Shown here one piece after another: positions 35,005-42,659 of a stretch of DNA of 44,455 bases; positions within the stretch are counted from its first letter, which is position 1, and each line of letters starts with the position of its first letter. The DNA comes from an uncultured Methylococcaceae bacterium (GTDB lineage: Bacteria; Pseudomonadota; Gammaproteobacteria; Methylococcales; Methylomonadaceae): positions 1 to 44,455 of the forward strand of contig CAIZMK010000122.1 in assembly GCA_903934035.1 (NCBI GenBank), in the 5' to 3' direction. The translations under genes and the position numbers were made by a program. The notes beneath the pieces were generated by a model. The model was not told the DNA's origin and searched no databases. It worked only from the letters and a program-made list of their open reading frames with translations.

Positions 35005-36600
35005 ATGACACGCGCAGAACACTATGCCAAACCAATACATGGGCATTTAGGCGGCTATTTTGAAAGAGTGAATGATTTCAGTGATATTTTTCATATTCGC
35101 TGGGGAAAAATAGACTTCGATGTCAGTTATGGTGTGCAAGCCAATGTAAAAGTGGTTCTTAAAGTATATCGAGAGCAAGGTAGTTGTGAAACGTATCTAA
35201 TAGATACTGATGCTTATGATATTCAATGGGATAGACATAAACGTAAAACTAGAGATTTTTATATCTTACCGTTCTCCAATCATTTTGGCCCGATTACCTG
35301 TGTTAAGTTTGCTTATTTAATCCATCTTAATGAGCATTCTTTGGCATCAGAGTTTGATTATTTATTCATGGATAGCCTGCAAGTCCAAGATGGCCATGAC
35401 CAAAATCATTTCATAAGTACTGAAAGCACTACGCTTAATCATTATCGTAGTTACGAACTTAATGCCGTTGAATTACAGTGCGATGCTGATTGGTATAACC
35501 AGCATTTTGATGATTTAAAGTTGACACCTAAGTTTACCAAAGGTCAGCAATTTCATCCCTACCATCCTAAACGCTATATTCACGACCATATCGACAAAGT
35601 TATTCAGAGTCATCGGCAAAATCCATTGCGTCTTTGTACCATTAAAGTCAGTGTTGATTGTATAGACGATACCGATTTTATTAATCATTTAATTCATGCT
35701 AGTCATGAAGGCGTTTTAGTTCAGTGTATCGTTGATTGGCGAAAAATGACTCTGACTAATAGTGATAATTATGCACGCTTAAAATGTGCCAGAGTTGAAT
35801 TGATCGGCGTATTTTGTACACCGCACCATCATCTGATTGAAGTCGAACCCGATATGCACACTAAATTTATTATCTTTAATGATGAAGATTGTATTTTAGG
35901 CTCCTTTAATATTACCTTTGATCGCTGGTGGGCGAATTGGGAGTCAGGTATGACCTTCCAATCCAAAGGTGTTTGTCGCTTATTAGATAATATATTTCAA
36001 AGCCAGCGCGGCGGTGTTAATCAACGTTATGGTATTGATCCTCTAAGTCACTTTAATCTGCTCTATACCTTTGGTAGGCATTTGATGCAAAACGGCCAAC
36101 TCTATCGTCCGCATCATGCCATTTTGGCTGAAGTGCACAGAGCTAAGCATTCTATTAAGTTGTGTCTATTTTTAATGGGCGATTTGTTGGGTGATTATAA
36201 TGATAGCGTGGTAGATGCGTTAATACAGGCACATCATCGCGGTGTTTATGTGCATATTTTATTCAATGGCCATTTGGCTAGGCAAGGGCGCATCGGTGTA
36301 GAGCGCCCTATGGCAGAAGAACTTATACGACCCTTACTGCCTGCTGTGCAGCGTTTAAAAAATGCCGGTATTGCTGTGGGCTTGGTTTATGGTCAAGATG
36401 ATCATCCCGTACCATATTCACCGATACATTCTAAGTATTGTATTATTGATGACTCTATCGTCATAGAAGGCAGTTTTAACTGGTATAACACCTCGGTTTT
36501 TTCACATGACCTGTTGGTAGTCGTGAATAATTATGGTGTAGCCGAACCCTATCGCTATGAGTTTGAGCAAATACAGCATTCGTTTAGAGTTTATTATTAA
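35005..36600 (+). CDS. Phospholipase D-superfamily protein with two HxK motifs
   Basis: 531 residues from ATG 35005, preceded by GGGAG at good spacing; an upstream start at 34969 would overlap the EEP gene. The N-terminal about 130 residues are a non-PLD, beta-rich region (VKVVLKVYREQGSCETYLID...FAYLIHLNEH) that might be another binding module. Two PLD-type catalytic motifs follow: HTKFIIFNDEDCILGSFN near residue 290 and HSKYCIIDDSIVIEGSFN near residue 480. The family includes phospholipases, nucleases and phosphatidyltransferases; the fused pair of half-sites in one chain suggests a monomeric enzyme. It follows the CBM21-EEP gene by 22 bp, certainly the same transcript, so the two probably act on one pathway. 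No signal peptide. Confidence 0.85.
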   Translation: MTRAEHYAKPIHGHLGGYFERVNDFSDIFHIRWGKIDFDVSYGVQANVKVVLKVYREQGSCETYLIDTDAYDIQWDRHKRKTRDFYILPFSNHFGPITCVKFAYLIHLNEHSLASEFDYLFMDSLQVQDGHDQNHFISTESTTLNHYRSYELNAVELQCDADWYNQHFDDLKLTPKFTKGQQFHPYHPKRYIHDHIDKVIQSHRQNPLRLCTIKVSVDCIDDTDFINHLIHASHEGVLVQCIVDWRKMTLTNSDNYARLKCARVELIGVFCTPHHHLIEVEPDMHTKFIIFNDEDCILGSFNITFDRWWANWESGMTFQSKGVCRLLDNIFQSQRGGVNQRYGIDPLSHFNLLYTFGRHLMQNGQLYRPHHAILAEVHRAKHSIKLCLFLMGDLLGDYNDSVVDALIQAHHRGVYVHILFNGHLARQGRIGVERPMAEELIRPLLPAVQRLKNAGIAVGLVYGQDDHPVPYSPIHSKYCIIDDSIVIEGSFNWYNTSVFSHDLLVVVNNYGVAEPYRYEFEQIQHSFRVYY

Positions 36601-36611
36601 GATTTGTACTC

Positions 36612-36690
36612 GTAGGTCGGGTTAGCGATAGCGTAACCCGACAATTCGTTGCCCATTGCGTCGGGTTACGCTGACGCTAACCCGACCTAC
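36612..36690. repeat. Long inverted repeat after the PLD gene
   Basis: Perfect 16-bp outer arms GTAGGTCGGGTTAGCG / CGCTAACCCGACCTAC enclosing further complementary GTAACCCGAC / GTCGGGTTAC arms. It begins 11 bp past the stop codon. Related AGGTCG / CGACCT sequences are found at about 39907-39943. It may form the 3' end of the glg-EEP-PLD transcript. Confidence 0.88.
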
Positions 36691-36773
36691 CTGTTTTATT
36701 CAGCTGTAGGCCGCGTCGCTAACCACTATAACCCAATTGCACACCCCAAATCCCTAAGATTCAAGGCAAATCA

Positions 36774-37751
36774 ATGACCACACATCATCAGCATCATAGT
36801 CACGCTCATGGCGGACATAGCCATAGCCACAATCATAACCATAACCATCACAATCATACTGAACAAAATAAACAAGGGCTAGCATTCGCCTGCGCTATTT
36901 TCTTGAACACTGCTTTTGTTATCGTCGAATTCAGTTATGGTTTTATTGCCAACTCCACTGCGCTCATAGCTGATGCCGGACATAATCTGTCTGATGTGTT
37001 GGGTTTAATATTGGCTTGGGGCGCGGCAGTACTATCACGTAAGCTACCCAGTGAGCGCTACACTTATGGTTTGCGCAGTACCTCGATTATGGCGGCCTTG
37101 GCAAACGCCATGTTTTTATTAATAGCGTGTGGGGCTATTGCTTGGGAGGCTATTCATCGTTTCTCAGAGCCGCCTTTAGTGGCCGGCTTAACTATCACAG
37201 TGGTGGCAGGTATAGGTATTGTTATTAATGGTATATCGGCATGGTTGTTTGCTAAAGGCAGTAAGGGTGACTTAAATATACGCGGCGCCTATCTGCACAT
37301 GGCAGCCGATGCTGTTGTATCACTTGGTGTGGTCGTTGCTGGCATAGCAATGATGTATAGCGATTGGTATTGGCTAGATCCGGTTATTAGTTTGGTCATT
37401 GTTTTGGTCATTGTCATGGGTACCTGGGGATTATTACGCGAGTCTATGCAATTGGCTTTAGTTGCTGTCCCTGCCCACATTGACGTCTCAGAAGTAGCCC
37501 GTTATTTACGTCAATGTCAGGGCGTAACCGACATACACGACTTACATGTCTGGGGTATAAGCACTACCGAAAGCGCCTTAACGACTCATTTAGTGATGCC
37601 AGCGGGCTATCCCGGCGATGCTTATTTAGACGCTATCGTTAAGACACTCAAGGAGCGCTATGCGATACAGCACTGCACCTTACAGGTAGAACAAGGCACG
37701 ACACATCATGCGTGTGCCTTACATCCTAATAGTGCTGCACATAGTCATTAA
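36774..37751 (+). CDS. Cation diffusion facilitator, zinc-type exporter
   Basis: Exports Zn2+ (possibly Co2+, Cd2+) in exchange for protons across the inner membrane. 325 residues with a histidine-rich metal-binding N-terminus (about residues 4-28, more than ten His) and six membrane helices. Transport-site residues are in DAGHNLSDVLGL (helix 2) and HMAADAVVSLG (helix 5). The C-terminal domain (about 240-325) has the usual HDLHVWGI and HCTLQVE motifs and a further His pair at the tail (THHACALH). It resembles CzcD/ZitB. It stands alone after an inverted repeat; regulation is not visible. Confidence 0.95.
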   Translation: MTTHHQHHSHAHGGHSHSHNHNHNHHNHTEQNKQGLAFACAIFLNTAFVIVEFSYGFIANSTALIADAGHNLSDVLGLILAWGAAVLSRKLPSERYTYGLRSTSIMAALANAMFLLIACGAIAWEAIHRFSEPPLVAGLTITVVAGIGIVINGISAWLFAKGSKGDLNIRGAYLHMAADAVVSLGVVVAGIAMMYSDWYWLDPVISLVIVLVIVMGTWGLLRESMQLALVAVPAHIDVSEVARYLRQCQGVTDIHDLHVWGISTTESALTTHLVMPAGYPGDAYLDAIVKTLKERYAIQHCTLQVEQGTTHHACALHPNSAAHSH

Positions 37752-37925
37752 GCTAATGTGTTGTCGTTCCTAAACTGCGTGTTGCATACGCCCCTACGGT
37801 GTTTTTTTATCGTTTCCACGCCGATAAGAAACTTGTGTAGATACCTATGCTTTGTAAAAAGGGGACTGAGGGGTTAAATCATAAGTTGCTGATATTTATT
37901 GATTATAATCCGACCACATAAAACT

Positions 37926-37980
37926 GTAGGCCGGAATAAGGCTTTTCGAGCGTAAGCGAGGAAAGCGTTTCCGGCATAGG
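37926..37980. repeat. Family A palindromic repeat, half copy
   Basis: GTAGGCCGGAATAAGGC, then CGAGCGTAAGCGAGGAAAGC and TTTCCGGCATAGG, i.e. one arm of the element. The gap 37752-38061 also has a degenerate GCATACGCCCCTACG repeat and no gene. Confidence 0.85.
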
Positions 37981-38061
37981 CACAGTACCCCACAGATGGC
38001 ACAAGTCTCCGTCACTGTCTTCATCATCCAAAACTTAATAACTCCTAAAGAAACATTAACA

Positions 38062-39240
38062 ATGACCACTAAAACCACCCTAAGCCAAATTCCAATAAGC
38101 ATCTGGATGCTAGGCTTTGTTAGCCTGCTTATGGATATTTCTTCCGAAATGATTCATAGCCTATTGCCTATGTATATGGTCACTACATTAGGTGCTAGCG
38201 CATTTGCAGTGGGCATGATAGAAGGGCTAGCAGAATCTACTGCCTTGATGATTAAAGTGTTTTCCGGTGTCTTAAGTGATTATTTGGGTAAGCGTAAAGC
38301 GCTTGCCTTGTTCGGCTATACCTTGAGCGCTTTGACTAAACCCTTGTTTGCAATTGCACCTAGTTTAGCTATCGTGCTGACTGCTAGATTATTGGATCGA
38401 GTCGGCAAGGGCATACGTGGCGCGCCTCGAGATGCTTTGATAGCTGACCTTGCACCTGTGCATCTGCGCGGTGCGGCATTTGGGCTGAGACAATCCTTAG
38501 ATACGGTCGGTGCATTTATTGGGCCTCTGTTAGCGGCAGGTTTGATGCTGCTGTGGGCAAATGATTTTCGTGCGATATTTTGGGTGTCGGTAATTCCTGG
38601 ATTAATGGCCGTTGCACTGCTATTGTTCGGCGTTCGTGAACCTAAAAACCTAGATCCTGTTAAGCGTACAAATCCGATTAGTAAAGAAAGCCTTAAGCGG
38701 CTAGGTAACAATTATTGGTGGGTGGTCGCTATTGGCGCAGTGTTTACTTTGGCGCGTTTTAGTGAGGCTTTCTTAGTGCTGCGTGCTCAGCAAACAGGTA
38801 TTCCGATGGCACTGGTGCCTCTAATTATGGTGGCTATGAATCTTATATACGCCTTATCGGCTTATCCCTTCGGTAAGCTTTCTGATCGTATGAGTCATAC
38901 TAAGTTATTAGCAATCGGTTTAGTTATTCTTATTGCAGCTGATTTGGTATTAGCCACTAATGATCATTGGGGTGTTTTGATAGCGGGTGTTGCTCTATGG
39001 GGCATTCATTTAGGGATGACACAAGGTTTACTGGCAAGAATGGTCGCAGATAGTGCACCTGCCGATTTACGGGGTACTGCTTATGGGTTCTTTAATTTGA
39101 TGAGCGGCATAGCGCTGTTGATAGCCAGTGGCGTTGCAGGATTACTTTGGGATCAGTTTGGACCTGAATTTACTTTTTATGCAGGGGCAGGCTTTTGTCT
39201 TGTGACACTTGTGGGTCTTGTTTGGCAGCCAAGGCGTTGA
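38062..39240 (+). CDS. Major facilitator superfamily transporter
   Basis: About 392 residues with 12 predicted membrane segments; cytoplasmic-loop motifs of the MFS are visible in SGVLSDYLGKRKALAL and in YPFGKLSDRMSHTKLL. RLLDRVGKGIRGAPRDALIAD and DLRGTAYGFFNLMSG match a subgroup of bacterial MFS proteins of uncertain substrate often labelled as sugar or drug transporters. I prefer ATG 38062 because it begins the conserved IPISIWMLGFVSLLMD region; an in-frame start at 37996 adds 22 residues, and neither has a strong ribosome site. Monocistronic, convergent with the tRNA gene downstream. Confidence 0.88.
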   Translation: MTTKTTLSQIPISIWMLGFVSLLMDISSEMIHSLLPMYMVTTLGASAFAVGMIEGLAESTALMIKVFSGVLSDYLGKRKALALFGYTLSALTKPLFAIAPSLAIVLTARLLDRVGKGIRGAPRDALIADLAPVHLRGAAFGLRQSLDTVGAFIGPLLAAGLMLLWANDFRAIFWVSVIPGLMAVALLLFGVREPKNLDPVKRTNPISKESLKRLGNNYWWVVAIGAVFTLARFSEAFLVLRAQQTGIPMALVPLIMVAMNLIYALSAYPFGKLSDRMSHTKLLAIGLVILIAADLVLATNDHWGVLIAGVALWGIHLGMTQGLLARMVADSAPADLRGTAYGFFNLMSGIALLIASGVAGLLWDQFGPEFTFYAGAGFCLVTLVGLVWQPRR

Positions 39241-39292
39241 TTGCCTGAATCATATTCGGCAATATAGACAGGGAAGTTAGATCTAAGAAAGA

Positions 39293-39369
39293 TGGCGCGC
39301 CCGGAGAGATTCGAACTCCCGACCGATCGGTTCGAAGCCGATTACTCTATCCAGCTGAGCTACGAGCGC
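39293..39369 (-). tRNA. tRNA-Arg (anticodon TCG)
   Basis: A 77-nt cloverleaf on the minus strand. The acceptor stem GCGCTCG pairs with CGGGCGC (one G-T). The anticodon stem ATCGG / CCGAT encloses loop CTTCGAA, giving anticodon TCG, which reads CGA and other CGN arginine codons. The T arm GGGAG-TTCGAAT-CTCTC is standard. The 3' CCA is encoded (complement at 39293-39295). Confidence 0.97.
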
Positions 39370-39418
39370 TTTATTGATGCCTTGCTATTTAAGCTTCTAA
39401 TAGCAGAAAAGACGCTTA

Positions 39419-39766
39419 CTATAACCGCAAAGTCCTATCGTTGTAAACTCCTATGATCACCCGATGAAACCATTGAGGTCTGCTTAAAATAATTATAAAA
39501 GCAATCACAGGAGTCACAGGCACTGGCGCTATATCTATGATGAATAAAGTTAATAAACATACAAAAGCCTTAATACGCATGTGTTTGCTCTCAATAAGGT
39601 TCGGAACGCTGCGATTGCTATATAGATTGTTTGCCAATTGTAAAAACCATCTTGGACGCATCATAACAACGTACATGCCGATTAAACACCCTGGAGAGAT
39701 AGGGCCAAAACCAATAATGGCAAAGATGGCAAATACCGCTAGACATTTTATTTGAGTGTTATTCAT
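39419..39766 (-). CDS. Small membrane protein with two homologous halves
   Basis: 115 residues, no recognised family. It has about four hydrophobic segments. The two halves look alike: the first has ISPGCLIGMYVVMMRPRWF followed by LYSNRS, the second has VTPVIAFIIILSRPQWF followed by VYNDRT, which suggests an internal duplication with a conserved RP(R/Q)WF motif. The ribosome site is weak (AAAAATCC), so expression is uncertain. It is upstream of and on the same strand as the tRNA-Arg gene. Function unknown; the self-similarity argues it is a real protein. Confidence 0.6.
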   Translation of the reverse strand: MNNTQIKCLAVFAIFAIIGFGPISPGCLIGMYVVMMRPRWFLQLANNLYSNRSVPNLIESKHMRIKAFVCLLTLFIIDIAPVPVTPVIAFIIILSRPQWFHRVIIGVYNDRTLRL

Positions 39767-39951
39767 TGGATTTTTAAAGTAAATTAATAAGATGATTATA
39801 ATGGAAAATGTTTAAAGTATTAAGCATTCCCACGCAAGAGTGACAATATCGCGGTGATGGTCTAGGGGCATATTGGGCTATCACTAAAGATGGGGCAGTA
39901 TTAGCTGTAGGTCGTGTTAAGGCTAGCGCCTAACCAGACCTACGTAAACTG

Positions 39952-40119
39952 TACTTTGATACCACCCCACTCGATTATTCTCCTTAGTCACTGTACTTGG
40001 ACACAAATCCAGCCAATTTATCCTCTTACTCACCCTACTTAGACACCAACTTGGTCGATTGTAGTTCTTTTTTCCTGTACTTGAACACTAACTCAGTCAG
40101 TTTGTCCTCCTATTGCCCC
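39952..40119. repeat. Degenerate 42-bp tandem repeat, about four units
   Basis: The motif TACTT(T/G)GA(T/C)AC recurs at 39952, 39994, 40036 and 40078, exactly 42 bp apart. On the plus strand it translates as 14-residue units of the YLDTNxxxLSSYSP type, interrupted by a TAG after the first unit. A diverged inverted segment (ACAAACTGCCTGAGT) follows near 40232. It may be a dead repetitive gene or a minisatellite. Confidence 0.75.
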
Positions 40120-40802
40120 AGTTGGAGGCCAAACAAAGCGACAAGTAAACTAAAGTGGCGGTAAAGAAGAGAAACATAAGCGACTTGAAGAACCAATAGC
40201 CCCACTAGCGCGAATAAATGACTGACTCTGAGAACAAACTGCCTGAGTAGGAGAAATATTAGCCTCTACAGATGCCCGTGTTGTCTGTAAAAAGTGAAAA
40301 GCCTCCTTACGTCGGCACATCCTATAATGAGTTATAAATTTATGTAATATCCGGCATAAAAAGCCTATCCAAGCTAATCCCTAAGTCGTAGGGCGGTTTC
40401 GCGACAGCAAACCGCCACACACGCAATACCGAAAACAATCGAACAAAAAATCACTCGACTAAGCATCTAAGTGGGGGGTATTTTGTCGCTCCGTATGTGG
40501 TGGATTGCTAGCGCGAATCCACCCTACGCAAATATTTCGTATAGATTAAACCGCCTACGGCCCTAATTAATCAGGATACTTCTAAAGACAGATTTAATCA
40601 GTCTAGCGAACGCTAGTTAGTTCTAGCGTTTCTTTGAGGTCTAGCGAGCATTCGGAAGTACTAGCATGATTAGATCTGTTACGAATAGATGCAAAGGCCA
40701 GAAGCACATCGTTCGCGGTATAATGATTTATAATTTTAGCCGTTAGCTGTATCAGGTCAAGAGCCCTTTAGTATAGAACCCTTAAGATAAACCGAGTTAT
40801 TT
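40120..40802. other. Gene-free repeat-rich stretch
   Basis: Holds a family D copy (40301-40360), a GGTTTCGCGACAGCAAACCGCC-type inverted repeat near 40392-40420, a TAGCGCGAATCCACCCTAC repeat near 40509, CTAGCG repeats at 40610-40660 and an AAGCACATCGTTCGCG element near 40700. I find no gene; the promoter of the next gene probably lies after 40740. Confidence 0.5.
40301..40360. repeat. Family D short repeat
   Basis: GCCTCCTTACGTCGGCACAT plus the following TCCTATAATGAGTTATA is nearly identical to 41942-42001 and related to 5914-5984. Confidence 0.8.
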
Positions 40803-41090
40803 ATGAAATTGATTAATGTAGAACCGAAAGATAATTATATTCTGCGCATATTTTTAGATGATGATTCGATAGTAGACTTTAATATTAAGGCCGAGCTGGA
40901 GCGTATCCCTAGTTACAAACCGCTTTGTGAATATGCCTTATTTAAAACGGTAAAGTTTAAAAATAAACGCATCTATTGGAGCGATCAGTTTGATTTTCAT
41001 TTGGATCAAATTTTAGAGCGTGGACATCTTGTGGAAAGTTCTAAAGCAAGTGTTTTATCAATTAACGCGATAAGATACGCCATGTATTAG
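40803..41090 (+). CDS. DUF2442-like small protein
   Basis: 95 residues. The N-terminal half (INVEPKDNYILRIFLDDDSI, then DFNIKAELERIPSYKPL) matches the DUF2442 pattern, a small family often found next to toxin-antitoxin genes and in mobile regions. The C-terminal part has FKTVKFKNKRIYWSDQFDFH. No catalytic residues are evident. It is the first of four small plus-strand genes separated by short repeats. A weak AAACCGAG precedes the ATG. Function unknown; an association with toxin-antitoxin modules is inferred from position. Confidence 0.75.
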   Translation: MKLINVEPKDNYILRIFLDDDSIVDFNIKAELERIPSYKPLCEYALFKTVKFKNKRIYWSDQFDFHLDQILERGHLVESSKASVLSINAIRYAMY

Positions 41091-41157
41091 TGCAAAGGCA
41101 CGATGCGCATCGTTCGTAGTTATCAACTAGCAGAATATTTTAAACAGGAGAAATCTT

Positions 41158-41406
41158 ATGCAAATGATCGTTAACTATCCTGAACAATTACCGGATGCTT
41201 TGCAACAATCTTCAGAACAATTTGAGCATGAGGCTAAAATGGCCATGGCCGTTAAGTTGTATGAGCTCAAGCGTATTTCCAGTGGTACAGCTGCCGCTCT
41301 TGTGGGCATGGAGCGGGTAGAGTTTTTGCTAAGCTTACATCACTACGGTGTTGCCGTTATTGATTTAACTGAGCATGATCTGCAATCGGATTTTGACAAT
41401 GCTTGA
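41158..41406 (+). CDS. UPF0175-family antitoxin
   Basis: 82 residues. The segment FEHEAKMAMAVKLYELKRIS followed by SGTAAALVGMERVEFLLSLHHYGV is the UPF0175 helix-turn-helix-like signature. Members sit directly before PIN-domain DUF3368 genes and act as their antitoxin and repressor. A clear AACAGGAGAAATCTT ribosome site precedes ATG 41158. Its 3' end overlaps the PIN gene by 8 bp, so the two are translationally coupled. Confidence 0.92.
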   Translation: MQMIVNYPEQLPDALQQSSEQFEHEAKMAMAVKLYELKRISSGTAAALVGMERVEFLLSLHHYGVAVIDLTEHDLQSDFDNA

Positions 41407-41893
41407 GAAAAAAGAGCTGGTAATCAACACGACGCCAATCATTTCTTTGATTGCCGCAACAGGTTCATTGGACATGTTGCCATTGTTATATAGTCGAGTC
41501 TGGGTGCCTTTTGAAGTATGTAAGGAGATTCAGGCGGGTGGGGTAGATGGCTTTGCTATTTCAGAATTTGATAAGCTGACGTGGTTGCACAAGCAACAGC
41601 AGCCTACTAAAATTCCTTTGTTATTACAAAATTCACTTGATTCAGGAGAAGCCGCCGTCATTCAGTTGGCTTTGCAACAAGGCATCTACTTGGTTGCCAT
41701 TGATGAAAATGTCGGTCGACGCTTTGCCCGTTTATCAGGGTTAACGCTGACTGGCTCCTTGGGTATTTTGTTAAAAGCTCAAAAACAGGGTTATCCTATT
41801 TTAATGACAGAAGCCATAAGGCGTATGCGCCAGCGTGGTATTTGGCTTAGCGATAAAGTAGTCGACTTTGCCCTACGTGAGGCTGGGGAATAG
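41399..41893 (+). CDS. PIN-domain ribonuclease toxin (DUF3368, VapC-like)
   Basis: 164 residues from ATG 41399, which overlaps the antitoxin stop; an upstream start at 41375 adds eight residues inside the antitoxin and is less likely. PIN domain: VINTTPIISLIAAT (the DUF3368 variant with Asn in place of the usual first Asp), the central acidic DSGEAAVIQLA, and VAIDENVGRRFARLSG, followed by LTGSLGILLKAQKQG. Such toxins cleave RNA, typically tRNA or rRNA. All expected acidic residues for the subfamily are present, so the pair should be functional. Confidence 0.93.
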   Translation: MLEKKELVINTTPIISLIAATGSLDMLPLLYSRVWVPFEVCKEIQAGGVDGFAISEFDKLTWLHKQQQPTKIPLLLQNSLDSGEAAVIQLALQQGIYLVAIDENVGRRFARLSGLTLTGSLGILLKAQKQGYPILMTEAIRRMRQRGIWLSDKVVDFALREAGE

Positions 41894-41941
41894 TACGATA
41901 AGATATGTAAAGACATAAGGCACATCGTTCACGATTGATGC

Positions 41942-42001
41942 GCCTCCTTAGGTCGGCACATCCTATAATGAGTTATAATTTTATGTAGTGTTGGGCATAA
42001 A
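41942..42001. repeat. Family D short repeat
   Basis: GCCTCCTTAGGTCGGCACAT plus TCCTATAATGAGTTATA, near-identical to 40301-40360. It lies between the PIN toxin and the next antitoxin-like gene. Confidence 0.8.
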
Positions 42002-42029
42002 ATATTTCTTGAACATAACGGAGTACATA

Positions 42030-42254
42030 ATGACTATTATTAACTTAGATGACGCCTTAATTAATGAAGTGATTACTGTTAGTCATTATCATAATGCTCA
42101 AGAAGCCATTGTTAAAATACTAACCGACTATATAAAGCAACATAAAAATCAAGCCAATATTGCTGAATTACTGGCAATGCCTGATGGCGCAGATATTGAC
42201 TTTGATCCGTCCCGCTTAAAGTCAACTATGTTTCATCCGGCTGATTTAAAATAA
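42030..42254 (+). CDS. VapB-type antitoxin-like protein, apparently orphan
   Basis: 74 residues from ATG 42030, which has CGGAG at good spacing. MTIINLDDALINEVITV, then NAQEAIVKILTDYIKQHK, is the ribbon-helix-helix-like N-terminus of small VapB antitoxins; the C-terminal ADIDFDPSRLKSTMFHPADL would be the toxin-binding tail. No toxin gene follows: the next 170 bp hold an inverted repeat and then remnants of a different pair. It may be an orphan or regulate elsewhere. Confidence 0.72.
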   Translation: MTIINLDDALINEVITVSHYHNAQEAIVKILTDYIKQHKNQANIAELLAMPDGADIDFDPSRLKSTMFHPADLK

Positions 42255-42274
42255 ATTCTTTTTTGAAATAACGT

Positions 42275-42350
42275 AGCCTCGATGCAGCAACGCGCTGCGA
42301 GGGTTTTCGAGGGTTCTATTTCCTCGATTCCACTATGTTCCATCGAGGCT
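42275..42350. repeat. Inverted repeat AGCCTCGATG / CATCGAGGCT
   Basis: Ten-bp perfect arms (42275-42284 and 42341-42350) with further GCAGC...GCTGC symmetry. It follows the VapB-like stop by 20 bp, and may be its 3' end or a dispersed repeat. Confidence 0.75.
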
Positions 42351-42427
42351 GCTTGCTGTTAACCCAAACTTGTTAGATTTCTTTTATACTAAAGTTCACT
42401 ATACGTATAAAGTATTAAGAGATTAAT

Positions 42428-42605
42428 ATGCACAAGAAAATGACAATTACCCTAAATGAAGCGGTTTACGATGGTTTCTATAGAATTATTAGCTAACGAA
42501 GTTGAGTTTGTTATCGAGGTCTTATTGCGGCCACATGTACTCGATACTGCCTTGGATGCTGGCTATAAGGCGATGGCCGCTGATATGGTAAATGAAGCGA
42601 GGTGA
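42428..42605 (+). pseudogene. Broken antitoxin gene of a MazF/PemK-type pair
   Basis: The frame opens MHKKMTITLNEAVYDGFYRI and stops (42494-42496). In another frame it continues FVIEVLLRPHVLDTALDAGY, then KAMAADMVNEAR, ending at TGA 42605. This reads as one ribbon-helix-helix antitoxin interrupted by a frameshift or deletion near 42485 and with part of its middle deleted. It overlaps the following toxin remnant, as intact pairs of this type do. Confidence 0.8.
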
Positions 42606-42659
42606 GGTCTGGTCTGGTGGGTAGAATTTGATCCCTACCATGCGGGACGTGGTTTATAA
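42592..42659 (+). pseudogene. MazF/PemK toxin remnant with a 5-bp duplication
   Basis: From ATG 42592 the frame reads MKRGEVW and then fails. Bases 42606-42615 are a tandem duplication of GGTCT; removing one copy restores MKRGEVWWVEFDP, the standard MazF/PemK opening. After that the frame soon ends at TAA 42659 and the remaining about 80 residues of toxin are missing. So the toxin was both frameshifted and truncated. Confidence 0.82.

Noticed and set aside
7384-37980. Repeated palindromes as a CRISPR array
   Set aside because: Copies are kilobases apart, 55-117 bp long and not separated by uniform spacers; no cas genes are present.
40690-42001. Spacer repeats as integron attC sites
   Set aside because: I could not see the GTTRRRY core and matching R'' site, and there is no integrase in the window; kept only as a question in the findings.
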